Below are positions 48,883-60,406 of a DNA stretch of 64,000 nt, piece by piece (positions within the stretch are counted from its first letter, which is position 1; each line of letters opens with the position of its first letter). The stretch covers positions 95,001 through 159,000 of the forward strand of contig CAWZYM010000122.1 in assembly GCA_963966185.1 (NCBI GenBank). The letters run 5' to 3'. This stretch comes from Rhabditoides inermis (taxonomy: Eukaryota; Nematoda; Chromadorea; Rhabditida; Rhabditidae). Under the pieces are notes generated by a model. The model was not told the origin of the DNA and made no database searches. It saw only the letters and a program-made list of their open reading frames with translations. Position numbers and translations under genes: made by a program.

Positions 48883-50312
48883 CTCACGTGACTGCCGGCA
48901 TCGCTGCTTTCGCCCGTCGATCCCTCCCGCTCCTCTCTATCGAGTGCTTCCATGGCCGCCATGTTTTCCTCGGCTGCGCGATGCATGGAACGCGCACGCT
49001 CGCCGAGGGCCGCCGAACTGACTGAAACAGTTTTTTTTTCAAAGTACATCAATCATGTTGACGACTTACTCACAAGGAGTGTCGTTTAGGTCACAGAAGC
49101 CGATGGTGACCAAACTGATATCAGAGATACCCTAGGAGGTCACTAGTCGAAAACCGTTTTCAAATCCACATGACCGGCCATACGTTTCGAGATAATTACG
49201 TTTCAAATTTTGGAGCTAAACCGTGTGGATTGCTTTTGCGGCCTGTCACTCCATTTGCGCGAGCTGTGAAACAGCGGCGGTGGCCTAGTGGATAGAGCGG
49301 CCGTCTGTCAAGCGACAGGGTGTGGGTTCGCTCTCCGGCTATGCTTTTCATTTTGCCGATTCTTTCAGGACTTGTATTTTTTTTGTTCGAATAGTTGGAG
49401 TCACGCATGGTGAGGGGATCATATGGGAATCTTCGTCAGTATTATTTTTCGAAATTTTTGTGAATGATGTTTAAAGAACGCAAACATTTTGTAATGAGCG
49501 CTCAACAAGACATATGACTGTTCGATTAAAAAAAGATGATAGGAGTTTTTTACCAACTGCCCAATTGTCACCAAAAAGTACAAGTCCGGATAGAATCGGC
49601 AAAACGAAAAGCTTATCCGGAGAGCGAACCCACAGCCTGCCGCTTGACAGACAGCCGCTCTATCAACTAGGCCACCGTCGCTGTTTCACAGCTCGCGCGA
49701 ATGGATTGACAGGCCGCAAAAGCAATCCACACGGTTCAACTCCAAAATTTGAAACGTAAATATCTCGAAACGTATGGCCGGTCATGTGGATTTGAAAACG
49801 GTTTTCGACTAGTAACCTCCTAGGGTATCTCTGATATCAGTTTGGTCACCATCAGCTTCTGTGTCCTAAACGACACTCCTTGTCAAGTAAAAGTCGAGTT
49901 TACACACAAGAAGACAAAATGCGAAACAAAAAAACGTACTGTCGGTGTGATGGTCGGGCTCCTCTCCATCCTGTGTCGCCGCTTCATCTGCGAGTTGGGC
50001 GTACAAGCTGGGCGGTGGGACGGAATGCGCGCGCAGCGGCGGCGACGGTTGCGACGCGGGCACAGACTGCTGATTGTGAGGTGGCAGCGATTGGGAGCGG
50101 TAGCCGGCCCGTCGCGCCGCGCGCGCATCCCGCGAACGCACCTGCAGGTCGCGCTCCTCCCTCTGCCGCCGCGCCGCCTGCTCCTGCTCCTCCTGCTCCT
50201 TCTTCTTGCGCTGCTCGCGCTCTTCCCGCTGTTTCCGCAGCTTCTCCTCCTTCTCCGCCACCTCTTTCTCGCTCGCGCGCTTGTTGCGATCGCTCGACTT
50301 GTCTTTGCCCAT
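36829..50312 (-). CDS. ULP1/SENP-like cysteine protease fused to a macrodomain
   Basis: Forty exons from 50312-49940 to 36930-36829 join in one frame without a stop: ~1527 residues plus an unresolved terminal exon near 36.1 kb. Residues 1-125 start MGKDKSSDRNKR and are charged coiled coil. Next come a lysine run (48730-48810), a proline-rich part (47747-48016) and Ser/Ala-rich linkers. A winged-helix-like part (43908-43365) follows. The C48 protease domain (~42714-40412) shows VHYILTLYDPDRK, Asp in VIVLDGK 17 residues after His, and Gln-x5-Cys-Gly in RQYDLYSCG, the complete ULP1 pattern. A possible filamin-like Ig (39833-39006) precedes a macrodomain (37985-36829): VVVNAANLSLNYG, GRGVCGAVFEAAG, FPTISTGIYHFP. 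The usual MacroD catalytic Asp is Cys, suggesting binding rather than hydrolysis. The start codon follows CATTCCAG directly. PARP lies just upstream. The family name is unknown to me. Confidence 0.75.
37104..37179 (-). tRNA. tRNA-like sequence, copy 2
   Basis: A diverged copy of 36658-36728 with the same flank (GAGCATAACAA on the plus strand). It has an altered box B (GGTTCGATTAC) and a mismatch at the T-stem. It sits in another intron of the same gene. The shared flank shows the two arose by duplication. Confidence 0.4.
40190..40400. repeat. Isolated diverged satellite monomer in an intron
   Basis: Contains GGTAACGAGAGTGATTCTG, then ATTCTCACATTGTTCATAATG and GAGGTGGTAACGAGGGACA, then GGTAACTAGAGTGACTCTGAG, all matching the satellite in order. 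It continues into GATGTTAGAAACATCTTC, like the right edge of the array at 35037. It lies between exons 40412-40482 and 40048-40164 of the minus-strand gene. Confidence 0.8.
41057..42283. mobile_element. Foldback element with ~324-bp inverted arms
   Basis: Arms 41057-41380 and 41960-42283 are inverted copies (CATTTGGGCGTCCATGTACG versus its complement). The centre carries a direct repeat of ~110 bp (CTGGAAATTAGC-CGGGTGGC at ~41480 and ~41740). A diverged partial arm occurs at ~40610-40900 (TATACCAT, CTCCGATGAA). No protein is encoded. It sits in the ~1.9-kb intron that splits the protease catalytic Gln (exon ending RQY) from its Cys (exon starting DLYSCG). Confidence 0.8.
45224..45312. repeat. 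(GA)n microsatellite
   Basis: A nearly perfect AG run inside an intron of the minus-strand gene, close to exon 45117-45203. Confidence 0.95.
48430..48590. repeat. Pyrimidine-rich (CT)n intron
   Basis: TC/CCCT-rich run filling the intron between exons 48592-48648 and 48375-48425 of the minus-strand gene. Similar runs fill 48838-48880 and 39070-39396. Confidence 0.9.
49072..49883. mobile_element. Foldback element with tRNA-like promoter in each arm
   Basis: Inverted arms ~49072-49392 and ~49551-49883 start ACAAGGAGTGTCGTTTAGG and end with its complement. Each arm carries a pol III box A (TGGCCTAGTGG) and a weaker box B (GGGTTCGCTCTCC), at ~49273-49330 on plus and mirrored near 49630-49680 on minus. 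The tRNA fold is incomplete: the acceptor arms do not pair. It occupies intron 1 of the protease/macrodomain gene. A SINE-like unit inserted or duplicated in inverse orientation is the simplest reading. Confidence 0.75.
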
Positions 50313-51017
50313 CTGGAATGTGGGGAAGAGTACACAATGCGAGAATGATATCAATTAAAAGGTGACAACGAAAAATGAATAGGAGGCACGCAGGCACGTC
50401 AAATGAGATTCAAATGTTCATTGGTGATCCTAATAACGCGCCGGGTTTGCACTTTCTCAGCGTGAGCATGTGATTGCGAAATCATCCCCACACAACCAGG
50501 ACAAGGAGCGACTACATTGGTGAAATGCATAATACAGCAAAACTGGAAACATGAACCTAAAGTGACATAATTCAACAATTCAACTTTCAACTTGACAAGT
50601 AAGAAAACGTGCACCTGAATCTGAATCACTGAATCACTCACTATCCACGAGATTAGTGATAAACTTTGGTGTAGACGTAATGACAGTGGTTAGCGCGCAA
50701 AAAGCGCACGCAACAAATCCGTCCACTCCAGATAACATGCGGCTCACAACCGATCATTCTCAACAACATATTCAAAAACATTTTAAATTTATTTCAAAGT
50801 CAGAGGTCATTCTTCCAGAACAGCATTTTTCAAGCAACACAACATCATGTTTTTAAAGAGATCGAGTAAGTAGGGCTAAACCGGAGCAAAATCTTTTCAA
50901 TGCAAAGATAAAAGGTCACAAAATAATTCAGCAAAGCACAACATCGACATACACACACAGGCACTGGCTACTAACGTCTCGCATCACATCTTTCCTCCTC
51001 CTTAGTTTCTCTTCACT
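50313..51017. promoter_or_regulatory. 705-bp spacer between PARP and the protease/macrodomain gene
   Basis: No exon-like coding sequence was found. On the minus strand the spacer ends in a pyrimidine-rich 3' splice site (ACTCTTCCCCACATTCCAG) directly before the ATG of the downstream gene. That could be the end of a 5'-UTR intron or a trans-splice acceptor. A/T-rich sequence with AATAAC/ATAAAA motifs lies in the middle. Confidence 0.4.
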
Positions 51018-51369
51018 TTACGCGAACTCGACCTCCACGAGGAATTTGATGTTGATCTGCGCAGTGTCGTACACCACGTATTCGTTGTAGATGAGCGAGC
51101 AGTCCTTGCGGCCATCCAGCGAAACCGGCTTGCCGAGCGGCACCTTCACTCCATCCTCACTGAAAAGATACATCTCTCTCTCTCCCCTCTCTCCCCCCAC
51201 TCACGTCGTCTCATCCTCCTTCGGGTCGGGTCCGGTGTTGCCCAGACCGAACGTCGAGTGCTTGCCCTTCGGCAGACGGTCCGCGTTGTAGTCAGCGGCA
51301 CGCAGCTCTGCCGAGTTGCCAAGCGCCACCTGGAAGGGAGAGTATTGGAGGAGAGAGAAGGGAGAGAGT

Positions 51370-51403
<34 letters not shown>

Positions 51404-51537
51404 AAGAGAGAGAACCACCCACATCGGCGAGCAGCATGACTCCGGTGCGTCCGCGCTGCGGATAACAGTAGTTACCAGACTTGGATGAGACATCGGCAAA
51501 GTAGACACCCTGACATAAAATTAGTGTTCACTTTTTG

Positions 51538-51584
<47 letters not shown>

Positions 51585-51761
51585 CTCTCTCTCTCGTCTC
51601 ACCTTTCCGAACATGTATCCAGTGGAGGGCGCCTCGGGCGGGGCGATACGCAGACCCGACGACAGAATGCCGTACCAGTTGGTGAGCCTCGATCCGTGCC
51701 ACAGCAGCTTCCTTCAACGTGACACAAAATGCGAGAGACAAAGATAGAGAGAGAGAGAAAC

Positions 51762-51802
<41 letters not shown>

Positions 51803-54412
51803 CCCACCTGTTGCCGAGGTCTGCCTTGAACTGCTCCTTCTCGCCCTCCTTGTCCACCGCGTACACGGTGCGCAGCTTCATCTTGTACATGTGCGTCTTG
51901 CCGTGAGTGTTCGACAGGTAGCGCGACACCATCTGAAAACAGACTGCTGTTCCTCTCCCCTGATCGCATACAGTGGACGCGACAGTGGACGCGACAGCGA
52001 CACACTACAAGTTCAATACTTCACTATTATGGTTGCTAGTTATAGTTACTACAGTCACTAGTTATTAGTCATTAGTCACTAGAAACCAGAACAGCTTCCT
52101 GCCTCCTTCATCTCCCCTCCCCTCTCGCACCCACCTCGTATCCCTCGTCGTCCTTGTCCAGCGGCCGCAGCTCGCACTTCATCCTCTCGTAGTTCCTGTC
52201 GATCGGGTTCTGTCCGTCCACCGGCGCGTCCTCGCCCTTCTTCAGCGTCCTGATAGCCACCTCGATATCCGCCAGCATCTAAACACCAATCCATTAATCT
52301 ATAGTCAATTTCCAATCAAGACCCACCTCGAGCAGCTCCGTCTCCTTCTTCAACGCCTCCTCGGTCTTGATGAGCGGCGGCTGCTTGAAACTGAAAGCAC
52401 CTGGTATACACATTTACACACAAAACACAACTCACCCAAAGTTGTGCGGGATCTTGGTGTAGTACTCGTTGACGGTGGCGATGAAGTCCTTGCCGAACTT
52501 GTTCTCGCGAATGTGTGTCTCGATGCGCTGCAGACACTCGTAGCCCTCGGCAAGCGCAGACTGCGTCAGTTTGCCTGCAATTAAGGCAATAGGCAAAGTT
52601 GAAAATAATTTCTACTTCGATCTACTTCGCTAGCTTAGGAGCTTAGGACTACGGTAGGAGAATATTTTGACCAACTTCGTTCCCTTAGCATTACGGTAGA
52701 AAAATAATTTGATCCAATCACTCACCGAGTGGCATCCGCGTAGAGTCGTATTCCATCTGCAATACAGTCTCCTCCATGGCGCGAATGTCACAAATCAGCC
52801 TGAAATCACTCCATGACATCTACTCTCCCTTCTTCTCTACCCACCGCATCAGCCTCTGCACCCTCTCGTCCAGCTTGCTCTCGGGCACCGGCCTCTCCTC
52901 CTCCTCGTCGTCCTTCTCCCCCTGATCCTCTTCTTCCTCTCTCTTGGTTCCCGAAGTCGACGCGCCCTCGGTAGCATAGTCCATCTACAACACAAAACAC
53001 ATCGAGTAAAAATCAAGTCGATATACTTTAATATAACCTATAATCTGGCAAAAAAAACTTGAACTCATCAAACCCCACCTTGATGAGAGTGTACTTTCCG
53101 GGGTAGGCGTCAAAGTCGGCACGCTCGCTCCACTCGTTGCGCGTCTTGTCGTAGAATTTCTGTTCAAACACCTCCTTGGCCTGTAAGAGGATGACGTCAT
53201 CAAGTGTCAATATGACCCATTTTGTCCCATTCGTATGTGATCCAGATAATAATCAAACCCAGTACAGACCCAGAAGCATATATCCTATTAGGTTCATTCT
53301 CATCCGCAATGCTCACCTTGGCGAGATCGCCGCCGCACGGGGTGAGCTTGTCCTGGCCACGGTAGCCGACACGGCCCCAGCGGAACCACACACTGCAGAA
53401 AAGGAGATATGGAGAAGAGAGGAGAGTGGAGAGATGGAGGGAAAAGAAAAAAAAGGCATATAGGGGAGATCGAGCTGCCTGAGCCTGAATACCCCGACCT
53501 GACCGCCTGACCCACCTGTATCGCTTCTGATCATCATCCTGCAGCACCTGCAGGATGTAGAACTTGTTGTTATTGTTCGCGATGTTAGTCTGAAAGGAAA
53601 TGTTTACAGTAAGCCACGGAATACAGTAACCATCCATAAGTACCGTACCTGGTTGAGCATAGCGTCGTAGACCACATCGCCCTCACAGTAGACGTGCGCC
53701 GTATCCACCTTCTCCACGCACTCGGGATCCACGGGAGCGCGACCCTAAACACCAATCGATAATCCGATTATTGACAAGAAAAACACTGTTAGTATAGAAC
53801 CTAGAGTAAAAGGAATTATGATAGCACACAGCAAAGTGAGTGAAAACATTAGATCATGTGAAAAGTAAGTCTTCAGTCTTCAACCACCTTGACTATGACT
53901 GTACGCTTTCCTCCGCTCCGGTACCCCGACGCGGTCGACTTCTTTCCGCTGCCACCGCGAGGCTTCTTCTCCACTTCCTCCTCCTCGACCGGTGCCGACT
54001 TGCCGCCGCGACCGCGCTTCGTCTGCAAAAATGGCAATAAGCGACCAGTAGAGTCACAACTTGTATACTATCAAGTGCCAATGAAAAGGGAGAAATTGTA
54101 CGAACCTTGGGCTCGCAGTCATCCTCCGGCGGCTCCTCCTTCACCTCACGCTTGTAGTCCACCTACACAGAAGTTGTCAGTACTGAGTACAGTATCCTCC
54201 AAAGCGATCGATACACGTACAGTATGCCTCACCAGTGCTTCTCTCTTGGTGAGCGTGCGGGAGCGAGTGGCAGTGGGCACGGGCTGGGCTGCCATAGAAG
54301 AGTCGGCAGAGGAAATCGAATGACGCAGCTGGAGAGGGAGATGTGAGCGGGGGAGAAAGAGAGAAAGAGAAAGAGAAAGAGAAAGAGAAAGAGAAAGAGA
54401 AAGAGAAAGAGA

Positions 54413-54457
<45 letters not shown>

Positions 54458-55525
54458 GTACCTTGACCGTCTTGCCGTCCACCTCAATCGTCATCTCAAC
54501 GGGCCGGGCGAGGCGCGCCACACCGTCCACCACAACCGACACCTGAACGAATTAGTGAATCATTACATGAAAAAAGTGTGTAAAATGAACTTGCGAGAAC
54601 CCGATTAATGAACCTGAATCCTGTATCTCCCATTCGGCGCAAAAACATACGACCATCTCAGATTCTTATGAGTGATTTTTGAAGGTGTCATAATCATTGT
54701 TGCTAGTTCGAACAAACATTTGATAGTTTGTAAATTGAACCGACTTCTTCCGACTTGTCCCGCACAGCCTTCTGGATGGCGACGCAAGCGTCGCGCGGCA
54801 GCGGCATGTAGCGGCGGCCCTTCAAGTACTCCCACACGCTCAACTCTGCAACGGCAAAAAATGGATGTAGGATGTAGAACTAAATTCAGACGTGAAAAGA
54901 CGATGGCAAGAGAATTTATTGTCTCTCGCCACTCGAACGCATAAAATAGATGGCTCGGCCACTGCATGAAGTCACGTATGTCACAGCACATGTCACAGCT
55001 ACAGTCAAATAAACAAGACAAACATATTTTTGAAATACATCTGAAAACATCATTTTGATACTCTGTATCGCGATTTGTTTGTTTTTGACGCCACTGATTG
55101 GAATCGAAGTAGCCGTACCTCCATCCTCGTCGCGCACTGCGCAGCGAATGTTGCGTCGGAATCCGGTGACGCGGTTCGCCTGCTTGCACGCCACCACGTC
55201 GATCGTCACCGCCGTGCCCTCCATCTCCAACTCCACTAGCCCGTCCTCGCCCACACTAAGTAGCTAATGAGTGACAAAATGTTTTAATTCGTTATATTCA
55301 CAACCATCTCAGAAACTTGATATAAGAATAAGATACTCACGCGTTGATGCTGTCGGAGACGGACTGCTCGTAGCGGACCCACTTGCCGGGCTTGTTCTCG
55401 TACTCCCACGCCACCTCTGCCTCGTCAGCCGAATCCATCTTCGCCAGCACATCGTCGTCTATCTTCTTCGCGGGGCTCATCGAGTTCTCCTTGTCCGCCA
55501 TGTTCATTTCGACGTCAGACGACAT
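51018..55525 (-). CDS. Poly(ADP-ribose) polymerase with WWE, WGR and catalytic domains
   Basis: About 21 exons (55525-55341 first, 51159-51018 last) give ~764 residues, starting [12 protein letters not shown] and ending FLVEVEFA. It transfers ADP-ribose from NAD+ to proteins, probably at damaged DNA in the nucleus. Residues ~20-105 form a WWE domain ([15 protein letters not shown], then NRVTGFRRN). A second WWE-like part follows ([16 protein letters not shown]). A Lys/Arg-rich linker carries likely nuclear signals. The WGR domain reads [16 protein letters not shown] and [12 protein letters not shown]. The helical regulatory part and catalytic domain follow with [30 protein letters not shown] and YNEYVVYD, so the His-Tyr-Glu triad of true polymerases is intact. 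The donor near 54741 is the one uncertain junction. The start was chosen because ATG follows GTTGCAGA with no coding exon upstream. WGR plus catalysis resemble PARP2; WWE is not part of human PARP1/2/3. Confidence 0.93.
54355..54456. repeat. (AAAGAG)n/(GA)n microsatellite in a PARP intron
   Basis: A purine run between PARP exons 54462-54542 and 54233-54328; in the gene's orientation it reads CTCTTT/CT and follows the donor GTACGTC. Confidence 0.95.
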
Positions 55526-56118
55526 TCTGCAACAAGGCGAATAGAGTATATCGAGTACGCATAATAAATGACAAACAAACGTAACGAGAAACACGGTAAA
55601 ACGACGTCATTCATGTCAATTGTTGCGATGCGCGCAAAATTCGTTTGGAATCTCGTTTTTCCCGCGCAAATATCTCGAAAAACTGTGCGCAAAATGAGTC
55701 CTGACACTCTTTTCGAAGGTCTGTAATGCACTCAACATGGGCATATTTTCGGAATCAGTTTGTGTAGTAGTAAACATTTTTGTTGTATTTCTGTTTATAA
55801 ACAAATGTACTTTTTAATAGAACATGAACTGTGAATGAAGAAGTGGTTCAGAAGTAGTGGTAGCATCATCATGAACGCGTTGGATTTTGCTACTACGTCA
55901 TAGAGCTATGGGTTCTCCATTTGAGTTACAGCTGTTTCCGCATTCCCGCCATCTTTTACAAGTTTTGATTGTATGTTGTATTGTTTGTTCTAGCATACTG
56001 ACTCTGGCGCGATTCGTTATCGCTCTGGAGCGCGATCAGCCTGGCGTCTCAAGCGAAACGCATTAAACTAGCCACTTCCCCTGTGAATACTACTCGATTA
56101 CCGGTATCCAACTCGACA
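55526..56118. promoter_or_regulatory. Shared divergent promoter region, PARP and DCUN1D
   Basis: The two start codons are 593 bp apart on opposite strands, so this interval must hold both promoters. I see no TATA box in a convincing place. A 3'-splice-like AG lies one base before the PARP ATG but none close to the DCUN1D ATG. No other gene was found. Confidence 0.5.
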
Positions 56119-58052
56119 ATGAATAAACTCAAGAGCGACCAGCGCACCAAGGTAAGGTTTTTTTCAGAAATGAATTTTGAACTTCCGTTTCAGGTGAAGA
56201 ACTTTACGCAGTTCACAGCCGCGAGCGAGAACACGGCCATCCTTTGCCTCACCCGCTGCGGATGGAACATGGAGATGGCGTGCGATATGTACTACCAGAA
56301 CCCTGGTCAGTTTCATACGTATTTTTTAAATTAGTATTTTTGGTATAATCGGCTCAAACGCGTAAGACGAACGAAACGGCTACATGACGAATGACGCTTG
56401 ATCCTAGTCGCTCTATTGTTTTCCGAAAGTTGTTCCAGTGACTGATTATGCGTCTGTTGTTGCGATGATCTCACGTGATAGGCGGTCGTCAACACAACTG
56501 TTGATTGTGTCTAGCCGAGAGCCGACTTTCGACAATCACATTCGTTGTTCGTCCATCGATCGAACGGTGCATGTAGAAGTTCCCCTATTGGCGTTCTGTT
56601 GTGAGTGAATGTCGTTCTGCTGCGTGCTGGGTATTTTCTGGAAGGAATGGATTATTGTGGCAGACCCTCCATCGCATTCTTCGACCAACCGCTCAACCCC
56701 TGCATGTTCGCTCATTCGAAAGCCTCAACGACAGCGCACTGTGCTGACGGTTGTTAATATTATAGTTCTATTATTCTTATTATCTGTTATGTGAAAATCT
56801 TTAATCTGAAAACCAAGTATATTGTGTTGAAATTATCAAGATTGCGCTGCAAGGTTGTGCATGAGGCAATCCCTTATATTTGAATGATGAAACGTTTACT
56901 TTTAGCCGCCTACCAGCAGCGACCCGAGCCTGTTGAGAAGCACAAGCTGGAGCAGATGTTTGTGCGATACTCCAAACGTGAGTCATAACAGTTCTCTTGT
57001 TATTACAAGAAAAAATGATCAGAGAGAGAAAAGGTTTAACGCAAATATATGATGTCGCAAGTAGCAATATTGTGTTGTCAGACCGGGGCGACGAGGACTG
57101 CGGCGCGGACAAGATTGGCCCGAACGGCGTGATGCAGCTGCTGACGGAGCTGCGGCTGGAGCCGACGGACAGGCGGGTGCTCATCCTCGCACACCAGCTG
57201 CAGGCCGGCACGCAGTGCGAGTTCAGCTGGGACGAGTGGAGCAAGGGCTGCGAGAAGATGCGCGTCGACAGCGTCGACAAGCTGCGCCAGCGCCTCGACG
57301 AGCTCGACGCCGCCCTCGCCGACCCTAAGCCATTCAAGGACCTCTACAACTTTACGTGAGTCGAGAAGTTAATTGATGTCAGGTGTTGTTGTTCTAGTCG
57401 TTGTTGACAAGTGCATGTGTTTAGATTCACGTACGCCAAGGCGGCCTCGCAGCGGAGTCTGGACCTCGAGTCGGCCATTGCCTACTGGGCCATTCTCTTC
57501 CAGGACAAGGTGAGTCTGGGATTGTTTTCAAATCAAATGTTTTTTGGGAATCGCAATCATTCCATTTCTTCACGTGCTTCTGTTATTGTTGGCGATTGCG
57601 AAATTGCGATTCAATACGTGGCGATTCGGCATCATGTTTACGTTTATTCCAAGTACAAGTACGATGTAACATCCAAATTATCATGTTGTGAATTGTGTTA
57701 TGGTTCTGATTTTAGTTCCCCTTGTTTGGTCTGTGGGAGGAGTTTCTGCGGAATGAGCACGGCAAGGCCATCTCCAAGGACACGTGGTTAGTCGTTTTTT
57801 TGTAAATTGTATTTTATTATAGTGGAGTAATATCGTGATGCGAATCAATCTAGACATTGCATGTAAATAATGCTAGTTCTCCCCGGTTACATAATTTTGG
57901 AACGGAACACTCATTTCAGGTGCTTGCTGCTCGACTTTTGCACAACGATCCGCCCGGACCTGACAAACTATGACGAGGAGGGGGCGTGGCCGGTGCTGCT
58001 CGATCAGTTCGTGGAGTACGCGAGGAAGAAGATTCCTGCGCCGGCTTGCTGA
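56119..58052 (+). CDS. DCUN1D1: DCN1-like protein (cullin neddylation co-E3)
   Basis: Seven exons: 56119-56151, 56194-56305, 56906-56977, 57082-57355, 57425-57509, 57716-57786 and 57920-58052. The protein begins [18 protein letters not shown], matching animal DCUN1D1/2, so I chose this ATG over the one at 56083. An N-terminal UBA-like segment ([20 protein letters not shown]) precedes the PONY/DCN1 domain ([58 protein letters not shown]). These domains dock the NEDD8 E2 onto cullins, promoting cullin-RING ligase activation. It ends [18 protein letters not shown] at ~58193 is a likely poly(A) signal. DCUN1D1 and DCUN1D2 cannot be separated from one sequence. The 600-bp second intron holds nothing recognisable. 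Confidence 0.93.
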
Positions 58053-58321
58053 ATGAAAGGGGAGAGGGAATGCCTTTCCTGTGGGAGCAAGTCTCTGCTC
58101 TGGCTTCAGACGGTGTTATTTTCTTTCCCCTGTGTGTATCAAAGTCAAAGCAAATGTGAGAAAAGTTCCTAAATTGTATGAAATGACGATGAATAAAACG
58201 TGAAAACTATTTTATCGATTGTCGGAAATGTTTGGAGATGGGTTGCTGCAGTGCCCTGACTATATCTAGAAGAAGACTAGTTTTCCAAACAACTATATTG
58301 TTTGTGTGTTGTAGTGTCAAA

Positions 58322-59002
58322 ATGGAGGCTGCCATGGAGAAGCAGGTTGATCAGATGTGAGTTGTGTTGTTGTCAGTTCTCCTTAAATTAAGCTGTCTTT
58401 GAGTTTAGTGTTGTTGAGGGTGTAGACTGACGTCTTCTGAGTATGAATTTGTAACGAATGAAGTCATCTGATCTGGTTTTGCGCTTTATTGCAAGCCGAC
58501 GTCTTCTGCATATGTGACGTATCTGACCTGTCTCGATTGCAGGCTGACGTCTCCGGAGGTGGACGGCGTGGTAGTGGCGGACGAGGCGGGTATGTGTCTG
58601 TCTGCGCGGGGCTCTCTGTCTGCCGACGCCGCCCCTCTCGCTGCGCAGATCATCCAGCTGGCGAGCACACTCAACAACAAGGGCGCGGGAGCGGAGAAGC
58701 CGGTGGTGGCACTCAATGGAGATCATGTCAAGGTGGGCATGACGTCGTGGCGTCAAATTGTCCTTCTTTGAGGCTTGACACAGTGTGAAGTTGACGCGTT
58801 GTGAAGTTCGCCTTTAGAGAGAAGATGTTCCATCATTTGATGATATGAGAAGCGAGATGACGTGCGGTAGTGTGGTTTTGAAAACATGTTAGAATTAGAT
58901 TTTTGAATTTGCGGGTTTTCCCCCCAACATTCAATTGTGTGTTTTCAGCTGGTGTTCTCGCAGGAGGACGGCGTGACGACTGGAGTGCACATGCGGCACT
59001 GA
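58322..59002 (+). CDS. LAMTOR5: Ragulator subunit LAMTOR5 (HBXIP-like)
   Basis: Three exons: 58322-58356, 58543-58732 and 58949-59002, giving 92 residues. It starts MEAAMEKQVDQMLTSPEVDG and continues with a roadblock/longin-type core (VADEAGMCLSARGSLS, AAQIIQLAS, KPVVALNGDHVK) and ends EDGVTTGVHMRH. Length and layout match animal LAMTOR5, part of the lysosomal Ragulator complex that anchors Rag GTPases and supports mTORC1 activation. It lies 269 bp after the DCUN1D stop, same strand. An AG (GTTGTAG) lies 8 bases before the ATG. Confidence 0.9.
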
Positions 59003-59373
59003 GAAACGACGGCGATGACGTCACTGTCTGATGATGACGTCATACCCATGTGCCTTGGCTGTTCCCTCACCCCTCTAGTCCGGTGTGCGTTTCTCACATG
59101 AGAGCAATGAATGTATAGAATGAGAGTATTGACATTCCACCTTTGACCACGCATTGATAACATTTTGTACACGTTGTATTTGCATCGCACATTTGCATTC
59201 TCGCTCGCTTCACCTTCTGGAGCCGTGTTTTATTTTATTACAATTAGATAAATGCGTGTCATTTAAATATTTTGGATGTTTATTTATGTTTTCAAAATCG
59301 CAACCGTTTAAGTCGGATCACTATCTACTGTTTTCCAACTGTTTAATAACTGTACTTTATCAATATTGATCAG

Positions 59374-60225
59374 ATGACGTCACTTACGCTGGAGTTTTCG
59401 GGCGGCTCGGAGTTTCTAGTGGGTAACCAGAAGTCTATCAAGGTGAGTCACACGCTGAAAATATTTATTCATGTCTCAAATATGGGTGAGGAAAAAGGAA
59501 TGATAGTTTGATTGGAGGTGTGCGTGCCGTCTGACGCGCAGCTGACAGTAGCTGGCCTGATCGAGTGGATGAAGAAGGAGCTGTTGAAGGTAGGGGGTGT
59601 TCTTTGTTTGTTGTTGTGTACTAGTTTGTAGATTGCGAAAACTGTATTATATTCCTTCGGCGTACTCCTGCCAGGTGCCAAATTATATATACAGTAATTG
59701 TGATATTCTCTTGAAAAAATATCGGTGATTCTTTCTGACTTGCGTACTTGTCGAGGAGAATGTTGTTGTTGTTTACTTGTTTACCTGTTTGTTTGTCTAG
59801 GACTGCGACCGGCCAGAGCTGCTGATCGACGGGGCGACGGTGCGGCCGGGGGTACTGGTGCTGGTCAACGAGTGCGACTGGGAGCTGATGGAGGAGGTGA
59901 GGAGGAAGAGAGGGACAGAGAGAGAGATAAAGAGGGGAGAGAGAGAGATTGACTCAGAGGGAGTGAGTAAGAGGGAGAGGAGTGACGAAGTTAAGACTCT
60001 GTGTACAGACAGAAGGGGACGGATGTGGTATAGGACAATAAGGAGGATATGATCTATCTGGACTGATAGAGGAGCAATTTGTCAGAGAAGAGAAATCGAC
60101 TGATGAATAGACGATGAATGAAGGCATTGATACAATCTGGTGACGATCACACGTATTTCCAGGTGAACACTCCACTCAACGCGGGCGATGTCGTCACGTT
60201 TATCTCCACCCTGCACGGCGGATGA
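59374..60225 (+). CDS. URM1: Ubiquitin-related modifier 1
   Basis: Four exons: 59374-59442, 59518-59589, 59801-59896 and 60163-60225 (99 residues). Key segments are [46 protein letters not shown] and the end FISTLHGG. The C-terminal Gly-Gly is the residue pair activated as a thiocarboxylate for tRNA wobble-uridine thiolation and for protein urmylation. Length fits the family. The ATG directly follows ATATTGATCAG, a 3'-splice-like sequence, 371 bp after the LAMTOR5 stop. Confidence 0.96.
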
Positions 60226-60406
60226 TCGATTGTATCGATTTATTGATTGTTTGGATTCCGTGGTTGATTTTGGTTGTTTTTTATGCATAAATTATTATTT
60301 TTTCTTTCGTCTCATTAAATTCTGACAATTGACTCGTTGCGCAAACGATGTAATACCTTGAAGCTTTGATGCGTATTGTTTGCGTGTTACAATGTTGGAA
60401 TAGAAG

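Noticed and set aside
49271..49340. Functional tRNA gene
   Set aside because: Box A and box B are present, but the acceptor stem does not pair and the anticodon arm is not standard.
49866..50397. Several overlapping long frames on both strands
   Set aside because: Only the frame starting MGKDKSSDRN joins downstream exons in phase; the others are shadows of a GC-rich charged exon.
56083..56118. Upstream in-frame ATG of DCUN1D
   Set aside because: The extra 12 residues have no match to the family start MNKLKS, so the ATG at 56119 is preferred.
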